Shown here piece by piece: positions 1 to 8,878 of a DNA stretch of 64,000 nucleotides (position 1 is the first letter of the stretch; the number at the start of each line of letters is the position of its first letter). The position numbers and the translations under genes are program-made. The notes beneath the pieces are model-generated. The model was not told the origin of the DNA. It made no database searches and was given only the letters and a program-made list of their open reading frames with translations. The DNA is from Gottfriedia acidiceleris (GTDB lineage Bacteria; Bacillota; Bacilli; Bacillales; Bacillaceae_G): the NCBI RefSeq assembly GCF_004138285.1, contig NZ_SCFN01000003.1:62001-126000 (forward strand). The letters are read 5' to 3'.

Positions 1-177
1 AATAAGTTGACATAAATGTACTCGATGAACATGAATCCAAGGGATATAATAATATTTTTGACCATTATATAATACAAGTATGTCTTGTCCTGCATCTGTT
101 AAAATACCTTCAAAAGCGATATCTCCAGATAGAAGTACAAATACTTGTCGATCTAGTAATGAATCTATATAACTCAA
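1..177 (-). CDS. Small DUF2642-like protein, 3' end outside the window
   Basis: An open frame of 59 codons runs from a TTG start at 177 to the window edge without a stop, so the C-terminus is missing. The start is chosen because a very strong GGGGGGAG ribosome binding site lies just upstream. The peptide starts LSYIDSLLDRQVFVLL and continues with short beta-strand-like stretches and a YYYIPWIHVHRV segment. Small Bacillus proteins of the DUF2642 type have this appearance, with an N-terminal helix followed by an Sm-like barrel, but the match is by eye. Some relatives are linked to spores. Function is unknown. Confidence 0.5.
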   Translation of the reverse strand, partial: MSYIDSLLDRQVFVLLSGDIAFEGILTDAGQDILVLYNGQKYYYIPWIHVHRVHLCQLI

Positions 178-419
178 CTTTTCTCCCCCCTTTATAAAAT
201 TTAAATAAAAACGTTGTCTTCTTACCTATTAATCGTACATTTATTTATTTCTACAGTTTTACTTTTATTCTTTTATTATTTAAGATATGCATCTAAATAA
301 TCTCTTTAGTTCATTGAATATGTGAAATTCTTACTTTAGAATGGAATTTTTTCAAATAACTTTTTGGGCATTTATCAGGCATCTTTTGAAATTATTTCTA
401 AAAAGAAAATTGCCCATAA

Positions 420-506
420 ATAGAAAAACCCTCAACGCCAATAGCGTCAAGTGTTGAATTGATTAATATACAGTCATGTATTGATATCTTCCCTAGGGTG
501 AACTTT
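420..506 (-). pseudogene. Relic of the glnA 3' end with its terminator
   Basis: About 87 bases match the sequence around the stop codon and terminator of the intact glnA gene (about 21459-21545) in the same orientation, with a few substitutions and small indels. The last codons of glnA ([13 protein letters not shown], stop) can be traced, but Trp is replaced by Arg and one base is missing, so the frame is broken. Homology stops on both sides, so only the gene end and terminator are present. The hairpin is still formed and is followed by T residues on the minus strand, so it probably ends transcription of the regulator gene just upstream. Confidence 0.7.
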
Positions 507-561
507 CAATAATAGCAAACACATAGTAATTAGAAAAAATAATGCTATCAATGTTCATTTG

Positions 562-2613
562 TTAAAATTTTAATTTATCCTTTAAGAAATATAAATAATC
601 AGTACCTAAGGAAGTAATTTTTGTGCCTGCTCTTCCTTTACCTTTAATAATAAATCCTTTTTTTTCCATTGTATTTAATCGAAGTCTAATTTGTTGTGTG
701 GTTAAGTATCTACCAATATCCTCACTTCTAGCTGAAATGGCCTCTCTACTTGCTATCTTACCTATGTCATTAAAATTTTTTATTGATTCTAGTATTGTGA
801 TGGATTCTTGTACTTCAAGGACACTACTTGGTAATTCATATTCAGTTTTTTCTATAGTCTGTAATCGATTAGTTTTTGTTTGACTATGACTTGGAAAATC
901 TTTTAGAGTAATAATCCCACCTTCACAGACAGTGAGCATGTAATCAATTACTCCTTTTAGTTCCCTAATATTTCCGTTCCATTCAAGATGATCTAATTTT
1001 TGTAAAACGTCTTTATCTATCATCACTTGTTTACCACTTTTTGTAACAAAATGATTTACTAACAAAGGTATATCCATTTTCCGAGATCGTAACGGTGGAA
1101 TAAATAGATTTAAAACGTTTAATCTGTAAAACAAATCTGACCGAAATGAACCGTCAGTAATTTTCAGATGAAGATCTTTATTTGTTGCTGCAATTATCCG
1201 TACATTAATGGAAATAATTTTCCTTCCTCCAATTCTGCGAATCTCTTGTTCCTGCAGTACACGCAATAAATGAGACTGTACGTTTAAACTAATATCACCA
1301 ATTTCATCTAAGAATATGGTCCCTCCATTTGCAATTTCAAACAACCCTTTTTTTCCACCTTTTTTAGCTCCTGTAAAGGTACCTTCGTCATAACCAAATA
1401 GCTCACTCTCTAATAAACTCTCCGTAAAAGCACTACAATTAACTGCTAAAAAAGGGCCATTTTTCCGTTTAGATTGTTGATGCATAGCATGAGCAAAGAG
1501 TTCTTTACCTGTACCAGTCTCACCCTGGATTAATATTGGGTGCTCTGTGATCGCAAGTTTTTTGGCAATATTCTTACACTCTGTAATGGATTGATGCTCA
1601 CCAATAATATCTTTAAAATCGTATCTAGCAAAAAAACCTTGATTTCTAAGCTCTTTTTGAGCAGTTCTTTCTATTTCAGATGCTCTGTTTACACTTTTAA
1701 AGGTAGCTACAACTTTTTCATCATCTTTTATATAGAATCGATAGATGACTAAATCAGTATTATTGATGGAAAAGAATTTAAATTCTTCAAATCCATTTAA
1801 TATAAACTCCTTAACATTTTGCAATTCAATAACATTGTCTAAATGTTTCCCTAACGCATTCTCAATAGGTACTTGAAAAAGCAAAGAAAGTTTTTCATTA
1901 AATACAGTTATATTTCCATTACTATCTAACGCTAAAATACCATCATCCACCGTATCTACAACATTTTGTAAATGCCGATTTACTTTTTTCTCATTTTGCT
2001 CTGCATGTAAAAGTTCTCTTTGCAATTCAATAATATTTCTAATATATTTTTCCGAAATTAATGATGAAATGTTTTTATTAAGATTACAGATTTCAACAAT
2101 TTGAAGTATAGCGGAGATATCAAAAAGACGTACTCCTATATCAATTACTTCTTTAATATATGAAGGACTTAAATGAGTTTCACCAGGAGATACTGCAATG
2201 CTTATATTTGGATAATATAATTGATCATTTTTAAATGGGAAATATTCTACATGGTCGATTCCTAATTGATAAAGGGACTGTATTAATTCAACAGTAGAAT
2301 AAAAATCATCATTAACAACTAATACATTTGTACCCTCCTCAATCCTTAATAGTTTTTCAACATTCTCATGATTAAGTGTTCTCTTTCCTACCATGACATG
2401 TTTACCACTCACTGTCGCTATTTTTTCAGTTTCATTTTTTGCTTCTTCAGAAGAAAAAAGAATAATATCGTCTTTAAACTCTAATAACTCACATTCAGCA
2501 ATTGCATAGGATTTAATATTTATATAATCTTCTAGTAATTGAATTAACTGATTAGAAAGAGCTTGTCTTGTTTTTTTACTCCCTGTAATTAAAGTAAGTG
2601 AATTTTTCTTCAT
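562..2613 (-). CDS. Sigma-54-dependent enhancer-binding regulator (PAS, AAA+, winged helix)
   Basis: This 683-residue protein is predicted to activate sigma-54 (SigL) promoters. An N-terminal sensor region (about 1-210) of PrpR-like appearance is followed by a PAS domain (about 215-310) and an AAA+ domain (about 335-570). Visible motifs are Walker A GETGTGKE (364-371), the sigma-54 contact loop GTFTGA (411-416; most family members have GAFTGA), and Walker B GGTIFLDEIG. The C-terminus looks like a winged helix (TTQQIRLRLNTMEKKGFI) instead of the usual Fis-type helix-turn-helix. It is divergent from a permease/isoaspartyl dipeptidase operon with a consensus sigma-54 promoter, so that operon is its likely target. 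A strong AAGGAGGG site supports the ATG start. Confidence 0.9.
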   Translation of the reverse strand: MKKNSLTLITGSKKTRQALSNQLIQLLEDYINIKSYAIAECELLEFKDDIILFSSEEAKNETEKIATVSGKHVMVGKRTLNHENVEKLLRIEEGTNVLVVNDDFYSTVELIQSLYQLGIDHVEYFPFKNDQLYYPNISIAVSPGETHLSPSYIKEVIDIGVRLFDISAILQIVEICNLNKNISSLISEKYIRNIIELQRELLHAEQNEKKVNRHLQNVVDTVDDGILALDSNGNITVFNEKLSLLFQVPIENALGKHLDNVIELQNVKEFILNGFEEFKFFSINNTDLVIYRFYIKDDEKVVATFKSVNRASEIERTAQKELRNQGFFARYDFKDIIGEHQSITECKNIAKKLAITEHPILIQGETGTGKELFAHAMHQQSKRKNGPFLAVNCSAFTESLLESELFGYDEGTFTGAKKGGKKGLFEIANGGTIFLDEIGDISLNVQSHLLRVLQEQEIRRIGGRKIISINVRIIAATNKDLHLKITDGSFRSDLFYRLNVLNLFIPPLRSRKMDIPLLVNHFVTKSGKQVMIDKDVLQKLDHLEWNGNIRELKGVIDYMLTVCEGGIITLKDFPSHSQTKTNRLQTIEKTEYELPSSVLEVQESITILESIKNFNDIGKIASREAISARSEDIGRYLTTQQIRLRLNTMEKKGFIIKGKGRAGTKITSLGTDYLYFLKDKLKF

Positions 2614-2630
2614 ATAAATCCCTCCTTGCA

Positions 2631-2666
2631 GTTCTTTTTGGTTCTATTATATCACCCAAAAAGAAC
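2631..2666. promoter_or_regulatory. Likely enhancer (UAS) for the sigma-54 regulator
   Basis: A perfect 11-base inverted repeat, GTTCTTTTTGG (2631-2641) and CCAAAAAGAAC (2656-2666), lies between the divergent regulator and permease genes, about 50 bases upstream of the -24 element. It contains a second, nested repeat TTGGTTCT/AGAACCAA. Placement fits an enhancer-binding protein site. It also sits directly upstream of the regulator's ribosome binding site, so binding could limit the regulator's own expression. This role is inferred from position. Confidence 0.6.
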
Positions 2667-2717
2667 CAATAAACCCAGTAAACACTTTAAATTTTCTTTA
2701 AAATTGGACTTTAAAAC

Positions 2718-2734
2718 TTGGCACGCTATTTGCT
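2718..2734 (+). promoter_or_regulatory. Sigma-54 (-24/-12) promoter
   Basis: TTGGCACGCTATTTGCT matches the sigma-54 consensus (TGGCACG, four bases, TTGCW) without mismatch. The predicted transcription start is about 12 bases after the GC of the -12 element, near 2745, giving a leader of about 130 bases before the permease gene. Confidence 0.88.
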
Positions 2735-2876
2735 TATAGTAGATTGTAGTAATTTTAATAGTTGTTAAGATTCCGATTAGATAGGAGGGAAGATCCGAAA
2801 ACATTATAATTTTTTACCACTAATTTTAGAATATTAAATCAGATTATTCTAGCACTCTAATTTCAAAGGAGATGAA

Positions 2877-4301
2877 ATGATGTCACAAATTCAGGCTAAA
2901 AAAATTGCAAAACAGAGCAATGTTTTAAAAGAACGTAAAATTAATATCTTTGCACTCTTATTAGTAATTTTACTTATTGCAACTATTCTTACTTATGTTT
3001 TACCAACAGGTGAATACGCACATATAGACATCAATGGACATTCAACAGTTGATCCGAATTCATTTAAATCAATCGAAGCAACACCAGTTGGATTCTTTGA
3101 AATGATAAAAGCCATTCATATGGGAATGGTAGATGCAGCAAATATTATTTTCTTTGTTCTAATAATTGGAGGTTTTTTCGGTGTATTAAGTGCAACTGGC
3201 ACAATTGAAGTATTAATCTCTACTTTGGCCAAAAAACTAGCTAATAGAGAAAAGTTATTAATTCCAATAATGATGCTTTTCTTTGCAATTGCAGGTTCTT
3301 TAATGGGAATGGCTGAAGAATCTTTAGCTTATATCCCACTTCTAATTCCATTAGCTCTTGCTCTAGGTTTCGACACAATGACGGGAACTGCAATCGTATT
3401 AGTTGGAGCATCTGCAGGTTTTACAACAGCAATAATGAATCCGTTCACAGTTGGTATCGCTCAGGGAATTGCAGAACTACCTACTTTTTCTGGAATGGGA
3501 TTTCGACTTGTATTGTTTGTAATTGTTTATTTACTATCAGTAATTTTTATTTATCGATATGCCATGAAAGTAAAGAAAAACCCAGAAATGGGATTTTATG
3601 GTAAATATTCAGTAGAGCAATCAAATAATCTATTATCTTCTAAAGCTAAGTTATCTTCTAGACATAAATGGATATTCTTTGCTTTTCTTATAAACTATAT
3701 TGTTTTAGCTTATGGTGTGATTAAATATCAATGGTATATCAGTGAAATTGCTTCTTTGTTTATTATCCTAACGATTGCGATTGGGATAATTGGAAGATTA
3801 TCAATCGATGAAGTTGTTAAATCATTTACTCAAGGATCTGCTACTTTAATAAGTGGTGCCTTAATTATTGGTGTTTCCCGTGCAATTCTAGTCGTTTTAA
3901 ATCAAGGACATATTGTTGATCCAATGCTTCATGGAGTATCAGAAGTCATTAAACATATCCCTACTTCTTTAAGTGTAATTGGAATGTATAATTTCCAAGC
4001 AATTATACACTTTATTTTAGCATCCGGTAGCGGTCATGCCATGTTAACAATGCCCATAATGGCACCACTTGCCGACCTACTAGGAATTACTCGACAAACT
4101 GCTGTCCTATCATTTTCTTTTGCGGATGGAATTGGGAACATCATTTTCCCAACAGCTGGAACTTTAATGGCAGGATTAGCAATTGCAGGAATACCTTGGA
4201 CAAAATGGGCTAGATGGATTTTCCCATTAGTATTCATTCAATATTTAATAGGTTTAATTGCTGTTGTAATCGCACACTTAATAAATTACGGTCCTTTTTA
4301 A
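2877..4301 (+). CDS. YfcC-family membrane permease
   Basis: This 474-residue protein has about a dozen hydrophobic segments and the layout of the YfcC/C4-dicarboxylate-type permeases (TLTYVLPTGEY near the N-terminus; ASGSGHAMLTMPIMAPLADL and FPTAGTLMAGLAIAGIPW near the C-terminus). Members of the family are thought to carry amino acids, peptides or dicarboxylates. It is the first gene of a sigma-54-driven operon with isoaspartyl dipeptidase 32 bases downstream, so uptake of isoaspartyl peptides or a related compound is a reasonable inference. Two ATG codons are adjacent (2877 and 2880). The AAGGAG site at 2866-2871 spaces the second slightly better. Confidence 0.85.
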   Translation: MMSQIQAKKIAKQSNVLKERKINIFALLLVILLIATILTYVLPTGEYAHIDINGHSTVDPNSFKSIEATPVGFFEMIKAIHMGMVDAANIIFFVLIIGGFFGVLSATGTIEVLISTLAKKLANREKLLIPIMMLFFAIAGSLMGMAEESLAYIPLLIPLALALGFDTMTGTAIVLVGASAGFTTAIMNPFTVGIAQGIAELPTFSGMGFRLVLFVIVYLLSVIFIYRYAMKVKKNPEMGFYGKYSVEQSNNLLSSKAKLSSRHKWIFFAFLINYIVLAYGVIKYQWYISEIASLFIILTIAIGIIGRLSIDEVVKSFTQGSATLISGALIIGVSRAILVVLNQGHIVDPMLHGVSEVIKHIPTSLSVIGMYNFQAIIHFILASGSGHAMLTMPIMAPLADLLGITRQTAVLSFSFADGIGNIIFPTAGTLMAGLAIAGIPWTKWARWIFPLVFIQYLIGLIAVVIAHLINYGPF

Positions 4302-4333
4302 ACAATTAACAAAGGAATTAGGAGGAGAAAAAA

Positions 4334-5506
4334 TTGTTAACCTTAATAAAAAACGGTCAAGTATACACACCACACTCTATTGGCAGAAAAGATTTACTTT
4401 TAGCAGGAGGAAAAATTGAAATGATAGCAGATCATATCACCATTCCACCAGACTTTCTTTCCTGCGATGTCATAGATGCCTCCAACTCTTTAGTTGTACC
4501 TGGTTTTATCGATTCACATGTACATATCATTGGAGGTGGTGGAGAAGGTGGATTTAAAACACGCACTCCTGAACTAATGCTTACGAACGTTACAACCGCT
4601 GGCGTTACTACAGTAGTCGGTGTACTAGGGACAGACGGTACAACAAGAACTATTGAGAATTTACTTGCAAAAGCACGTGCCTTAGAAGAAGAAGGCATTA
4701 CTTGTTATATTCATACTGGTTCTTACCAAATCCCTGTAAAGACACTAACAGAATCGATCCAGAGAGATATTATTCTGATTGATAAGATTATTGGTGTTGG
4801 TGAAATCGCAATAGCAGACCACCGTTCCTCGGAACCAACGATTGAAGAACTTTCAAAGATTGCATCCGCTGCGCGGAATGGTGGAATTTTATCTGGAAAG
4901 GCTGGGATATTAGAAATTCATGTCGGTGATGGCAAAGATAAACTTTCCCTTCTACATCAACTAGTCGATCATACAAATATTCCAATTCGTCAGTTTCACC
5001 CAACTCATATTAATCGGAATGAAGAATTGTTTAAAGCCGGTATTGATTTTGCACTTAAAGGTGGATTTGTAGATTTTACTACAAGTACAATTCTCAAGTT
5101 TTTAGAAGAAGGCGAAGTAAAGTGTAGCAAAGGACTACGAATAATGCTTGAAGTAGGAGTTCAGATTGAGAACATAACTTTTTCATCAGATGCCCAGGCA
5201 AGTCTTCCCTTTTTTGATACAAATGGTGACTATTTAGGACTTCAAATTGGCAAAATTTCATCTTTATATCAAGAAGTAAGAGAAGCTGTAATCGATGAAG
5301 GAATTCCATTAGAGATAGCAGTACAAGTAATAACTTCAAATCCTGCACAAGTGCTAAAACTAACACACAAAGGTAACATAAAACCCGGTAACGATGCTGA
5401 TATTGTCTTATTAAATCAAGAAACTTTAGAAATTGAAACAGTATTCGCACTTGGGAGAAAGATGGTTGAAAATGGTACTCCAATTGTAAAAGGCACTTTT
5501 GAATAA
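4334..5506 (+). CDS. iadA: Isoaspartyl (beta-aspartyl) dipeptidase
   Basis: IadA hydrolyses beta-aspartyl dipeptides left by breakdown of proteins with isoaspartate. The 390-residue amidohydrolase has the metal motif HVH (62-64) followed by IIGGGGEGG, further ligands His196 (EIHVGDG) and His225 (HPTHINRN), and the catalytic Asp286 (FSSDAQAS). By alignment from memory with the E. coli enzyme, the carbamylated lysine of the binuclear zinc site (IGVKCAISDHRS) is a glutamate here (Glu157, IGVGEIAIADHRS), a bridge type used by other amidohydrolases. The TTG start follows a GGAGGAG site. It is the second gene of the sigma-54 operon, and a hairpin terminator follows. Confidence 0.92.
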   Translation: MLTLIKNGQVYTPHSIGRKDLLLAGGKIEMIADHITIPPDFLSCDVIDASNSLVVPGFIDSHVHIIGGGGEGGFKTRTPELMLTNVTTAGVTTVVGVLGTDGTTRTIENLLAKARALEEEGITCYIHTGSYQIPVKTLTESIQRDIILIDKIIGVGEIAIADHRSSEPTIEELSKIASAARNGGILSGKAGILEIHVGDGKDKLSLLHQLVDHTNIPIRQFHPTHINRNEELFKAGIDFALKGGFVDFTTSTILKFLEEGEVKCSKGLRIMLEVGVQIENITFSSDAQASLPFFDTNGDYLGLQIGKISSLYQEVREAVIDEGIPLEIAVQVITSNPAQVLKLTHKGNIKPGNDADIVLLNQETLEIETVFALGRKMVENGTPIVKGTFE

Positions 5507-5603
5507 CAATTCAACTAACGTCTCATTAGAAAAAGGTATCTCAAGAAAAGGAAAGTCGTATTCAAATGTAGGTTAGAGCAAAAAATTGTCCTTAAAGACA
5601 ATA

Positions 5604-5648
5604 AAAAAAGTAACCCTTTGTACCAACTGGAACGAAGGGTTACTTTTT
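5604..5648. terminator. Bidirectional terminator between iadA and the reductase gene
   Basis: AAAAAAGTAACCCTT and its complement AAGGGTTACTTTTTG pair around a 16-base loop. The A- and T-rich ends allow termination of both converging genes. Confidence 0.85.
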
Positions 5649-5683
5649 GTTACAACACACCTAATTCTTAATACCTTTTTATA

Positions 5684-6850
5684 TTAATACACGTCACGTT
5701 GGTAACGCCCTTGCTTTTGCATATCTTTAAGATACGCTTCAGCTGCATCGCGATCCATCGCACCTTCTTTTTCAAGAATAGTAATAAGCGCTTCGTTAAC
5801 GTCTTTCGCCATATATTCTTTATCCCCACAAACGTAGAAATAAGCACCTTTTTCAATCCATTCAAACAGTTCTTTGCCGTGTTCAAGCATCTTATGCTGA
5901 ACATAAACTTTTTGATCTGTATCGCGAGAGAATGCAGTATCAAGTTTTGTTAATACTCCGTCTTGTTGATATTTTTTCAACTCGCTTTGATAAAGGAAAT
6001 CTGACGCTTCATGCTGGTCTCCAAAAAATAGCCATGAACGTCCATTAACTTTATTAACTGCTCGTTCCTGGATAAACGAACGGAATGGTGCAATACCCGT
6101 CCCTGGTCCAACCATAATAATATCTTTGTCTTGAGACTCTGGCAAATAGAAGTGTTTATTTGCTTGAACATAGACTGGAAGAGTATCTCCTTCTTTAATA
6201 CGTTCTGAACATAAAACAGAACAAACACCTTTTCGTTCGCGTCCGTGTGCGGTGTAGCGTACAGCACCAATTGTTAGATGAACTTCATCTGGATTTGCAG
6301 CAATACTGCTTGCAATTGAATATAGACGTGGTGTCATTTTTCTTAATAATGAAACGATTTCTTGAGCAGAAGCACTCCATGGACCAAAATCACGTAACAT
6401 ATCAAGTAAATCTCGCCCATAGCAATATTCCTTAAGTTGAACTGTATTTTCAACCAACACAAGGTTTTTCAGCTCTTCGTTTTCTGTATACACAGCTGCC
6501 TGTTGTAATATCTTCTTCGTCAACAGTGTAATTTCAAAGTAAGATGTAAGCGCTTCTTTTAAAGATAGTGTTTCACCTTGCTTACCAACAGTTACAATCG
6601 CTTCTTCATCCCATTTCATTTCATTTATAAGAGAAGAAACTAACTCTGGATCATTTGAAGGAATCACGCCAAGTGCAGCACCTGGAACATAAGAAAGTCC
6701 TGACCCTTTTAATGATAACTCAATATGTCTTGTTTCTTTGTTTGAGTCTGTTCCATTTAAATTAATATTTTTGAGAACCTTCGCTTGAAATGGATTGGTC
6801 CTTGAAAATGGGAGTTGCTCATTTGTAGTATCGTTTAAAGTAGATTTCAT
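5684..6850 (-). CDS. CysJ-like FAD/NADPH reductase lacking the flavodoxin domain
   Basis: The 388 residues correspond to the C-terminal two thirds of the sulfite reductase flavoprotein. The FAD-binding RLYSIASS motif, a GVCSVLCSERI segment, the NADPH-binding GPGTGIAPFRSF motif and the C-terminal aromatic residue that stacks on FAD (RYQRDVY end) are all present. The FMN-binding flavodoxin domain of standard CysJ (about 600 residues) is absent. No flavodoxin remnant was found in the 278 bases upstream, and a good GGAGGT site precedes the ATG, so this is a designed short form, not a recent truncation. No cysI lies beside it. Its electron acceptor is unknown. A separate flavodoxin or ferredoxin is possible. 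Confidence 0.85.
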   Translation of the reverse strand: MKSTLNDTTNEQLPFSRTNPFQAKVLKNINLNGTDSNKETRHIELSLKGSGLSYVPGAALGVIPSNDPELVSSLINEMKWDEEAIVTVGKQGETLSLKEALTSYFEITLLTKKILQQAAVYTENEELKNLVLVENTVQLKEYCYGRDLLDMLRDFGPWSASAQEIVSLLRKMTPRLYSIASSIAANPDEVHLTIGAVRYTAHGRERKGVCSVLCSERIKEGDTLPVYVQANKHFYLPESQDKDIIMVGPGTGIAPFRSFIQERAVNKVNGRSWLFFGDQHEASDFLYQSELKKYQQDGVLTKLDTAFSRDTDQKVYVQHKMLEHGKELFEWIEKGAYFYVCGDKEYMAKDVNEALITILEKEGAMDRDAAEAYLKDMQKQGRYQRDVY

Positions 6851-7128
6851 AACTCGTAACCTCCAAGAATTGTGTATATAACTAAGATAACATAGAAGTG
6901 GGAATTTATGTATTAGAATCTAGGTCTTTTTTACGTTGTTGTGCTTTTTTTATAGTCAAGAGTCCAGATTTACAGATTCTGAAGCTTCTCATCTTTTCCA
7001 CTGCTTATACAGAAATTTTTTAGAGAATATACTGATAACTGTAGAGGATAAATAAAATAATAGTAGTATCTAATCTATAAGCCTATTATGAAAAAAAGAA
7101 GTGACTAATCATTGGGAGGAAAAAACTC

Positions 7129-8403
7129 ATGAAGAGTTTTACAAAGCAAGAAAATAGTTGGATTTTCTATGATTGGGCAAATTCAGCTTATTCTATTATT
7201 ATTAGCACTGCCGTATTCCCACTTTTTTATAAAGCTTCAGCTTCAAAAGCTGGAATTAGTGCTTCTGATTCTACTGCTTATTTAGGTTATACAATTGCGA
7301 TTTCAACATTCATCTTAGCTATGTTAGGTCCAATTCTTGGAACAATTGCCGACTACAGAGGATTTAAAAAGAAGTTCTTTTCTTTCTTTTTAACTCTCGG
7401 TGTTTCTTTTACTGCACTACTTACTTTTATTCCTAATGATAACTGGCTTTTACTATTGACTTGTTATACAGTTACAGCTATTGGCTTTGCTGGCGCGAAT
7501 GTATTTTATGACGCTTTTTTAGTAGATGTAACTTCAGAAGAACGTATGAATAAGGTATCCGCTCGAGGCTTTAGTTTAGGATATATAGGTAGCACAATCC
7601 CATTTATCATTAGTATTGCTTTGATCGTATTAGCTCAGAAGGAGATATTATCAATTTCAACAACTCTTGCAAGTCAAATTGCCTTTCTCATAACAGCAAC
7701 TTGGTGGGGCATTTTTGCAATTCCTTTGTTACGAAACGTTCGTCAAAATTATTTTATTGAACGTGAACAAAATCCTGTATTAAGTAGTTTTAAAAGGCTA
7801 GGAAAAACCTTTAAAAATATTCGACAATATCGTGCTTTATTTTTATTTTTACTTGCATACTTCTTTTATATTGATGGCGTTGGAACGATCATTACAATGT
7901 CAACTGCTTATGGAACTGACCTTGGAATCAGTTCAACAAATCTATTAATTATTTTGTTTGTCACACAGGTTGTTGCCGCTCCATTTGCGATTATTTATGG
8001 AAGGCTTGCTGATAAGTTTACCGGTAAAATTATGCTTTATGTTGGAATCATTATTTATATGTTTGTTTGTATATATGCTTACTTTTTAAATTCCACATTA
8101 GACTTTTGGATATTGGCTATGCTCGTTGCCACATCTCAAGGTGGAATCCAAGCTATAAGTCGTTCATATTACGCAAAACTTATACCTAAAGAAAAATCAA
8201 ATGAGTTTTTTGGCTTCTATAATATTTTCGGTAAATTTGCATCGATTATGGGACCATTAATAGTCGGCTTGACAGCTCAAATTACAGGTCGCTCTAACAT
8301 GGGTATATTTAGTCTAATTATTCTTTTTGTTATTGGTATTTTCTTTTTAACTCGTGTTTCTGAACCTAATAATGCAGAAGTAGTGAAAACTACAACTTAC
8401 TAA
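7129..8403 (+). CDS. UMF1/Atg22-type MFS transporter (YxiO-like)
   Basis: This 424-residue protein has about twelve transmembrane segments. It carries the family's N-terminal signature WIFYDWANSAYS and the GRLADKFTGK loop motif after the sixth or seventh helix. The family is named after the yeast vacuolar amino acid effluxer Atg22. Bacillus subtilis YxiO is a similar protein of unknown substrate. A GGGAGG site lies 9 bases before the ATG. The gene stands alone and ends at a strong hairpin terminator. Confidence 0.85.
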   Translation: MKSFTKQENSWIFYDWANSAYSIIISTAVFPLFYKASASKAGISASDSTAYLGYTIAISTFILAMLGPILGTIADYRGFKKKFFSFFLTLGVSFTALLTFIPNDNWLLLLTCYTVTAIGFAGANVFYDAFLVDVTSEERMNKVSARGFSLGYIGSTIPFIISIALIVLAQKEILSISTTLASQIAFLITATWWGIFAIPLLRNVRQNYFIEREQNPVLSSFKRLGKTFKNIRQYRALFLFLLAYFFYIDGVGTIITMSTAYGTDLGISSTNLLIILFVTQVVAAPFAIIYGRLADKFTGKIMLYVGIIIYMFVCIYAYFLNSTLDFWILAMLVATSQGGIQAISRSYYAKLIPKEKSNEFFGFYNIFGKFASIMGPLIVGLTAQITGRSNMGIFSLIILFVIGIFFLTRVSEPNNAEVVKTTTY

Positions 8404-8411
8404 AAAGAGAT

Positions 8412-8456
8412 AGGAGGGTGTCCTAAAAGTATAACTTTTAGGGGCACCCTCTTTAT
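8412..8456 (+). terminator. Rho-independent terminator
   Basis: A long stem, AGGAGGGTGTCCTAAAAGT paired with ACTTTTAGGGGCACCCT, is followed by a T-rich run directly after the transporter gene. Confidence 0.85.
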
Positions 8457-8482
8457 TTTTTTTGTTTTTTTTATGTTGATAA

Positions 8483-8833
8483 TTAAAAAATAAATAAAGG
8501 TAAAATAGTCATACTTGTTTTTGATTGATGAAAAACACCCGCGGTTAGTTTTGCGTATACGATTGCTTTGTTTGAATCAAGATTTAGTTTACGCATAATT
8601 CTTATATGCCAGTAACTTGCCCAATCTTGTATCTCCCAACGATCTTCTTTTTGATTTTCCTCACCAAGAATTTTCCCTTCTGTTTCAATATCAATTTTAA
8701 ATTTATTTTTCTCTGTTTCTTGAATAACTCGAATCAAGTCGAGGTAATCTGTTGAAGTTGCATGTTCTATATTCACAATAAAACCTGCATGCTTCTTTAA
8801 TACTTCTGCTCCCGCCCCGACTACTTTGATCAT
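8483..8833 (-). pseudogene. spoVR fragment (relic 1) in a chimeric open frame
   Basis: The second half of this 116-codon frame (WASYWHIRIMRKLNLDSN, then YAKLTAG and SKTS) is clearly from the middle of SpoVR, a spore cortex protein of about 470 residues. The rest of SpoVR is missing on both sides. The end, MTILPLFIF, departs from SpoVR, and the first 60 or so residues were not recognised. No ribosome binding site precedes the ATG. About 170 bases around 8510-8690 match a second spoVR relic at about 15015-15170 in the same orientation, including the unusual junction just upstream of WASYW. It is most likely a non-functional remnant. Confidence 0.7.
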
Positions 8834-8842
8834 AAGACCATA

Positions 8843-8878
8843 AAAAATTTGGTCAGCCAGTAATTTAACTGGATGACC
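8843..8878 (-). terminator. Minus-strand terminator
   Basis: GGTCATCCAGT and ACTGGCTGACC pair with one mismatch and are followed by a T run when read on the minus strand. It is the first terminator downstream of the DinB gene. Confidence 0.65.

Noticed and set aside
5094-5483. Minus-strand frame opposite iadA (and similar frames opposite mtnW, DppF and the metallophosphoesterase)
   Set aside because: Antisense frames to strongly supported genes, with no ribosome binding site and no protein-like composition.
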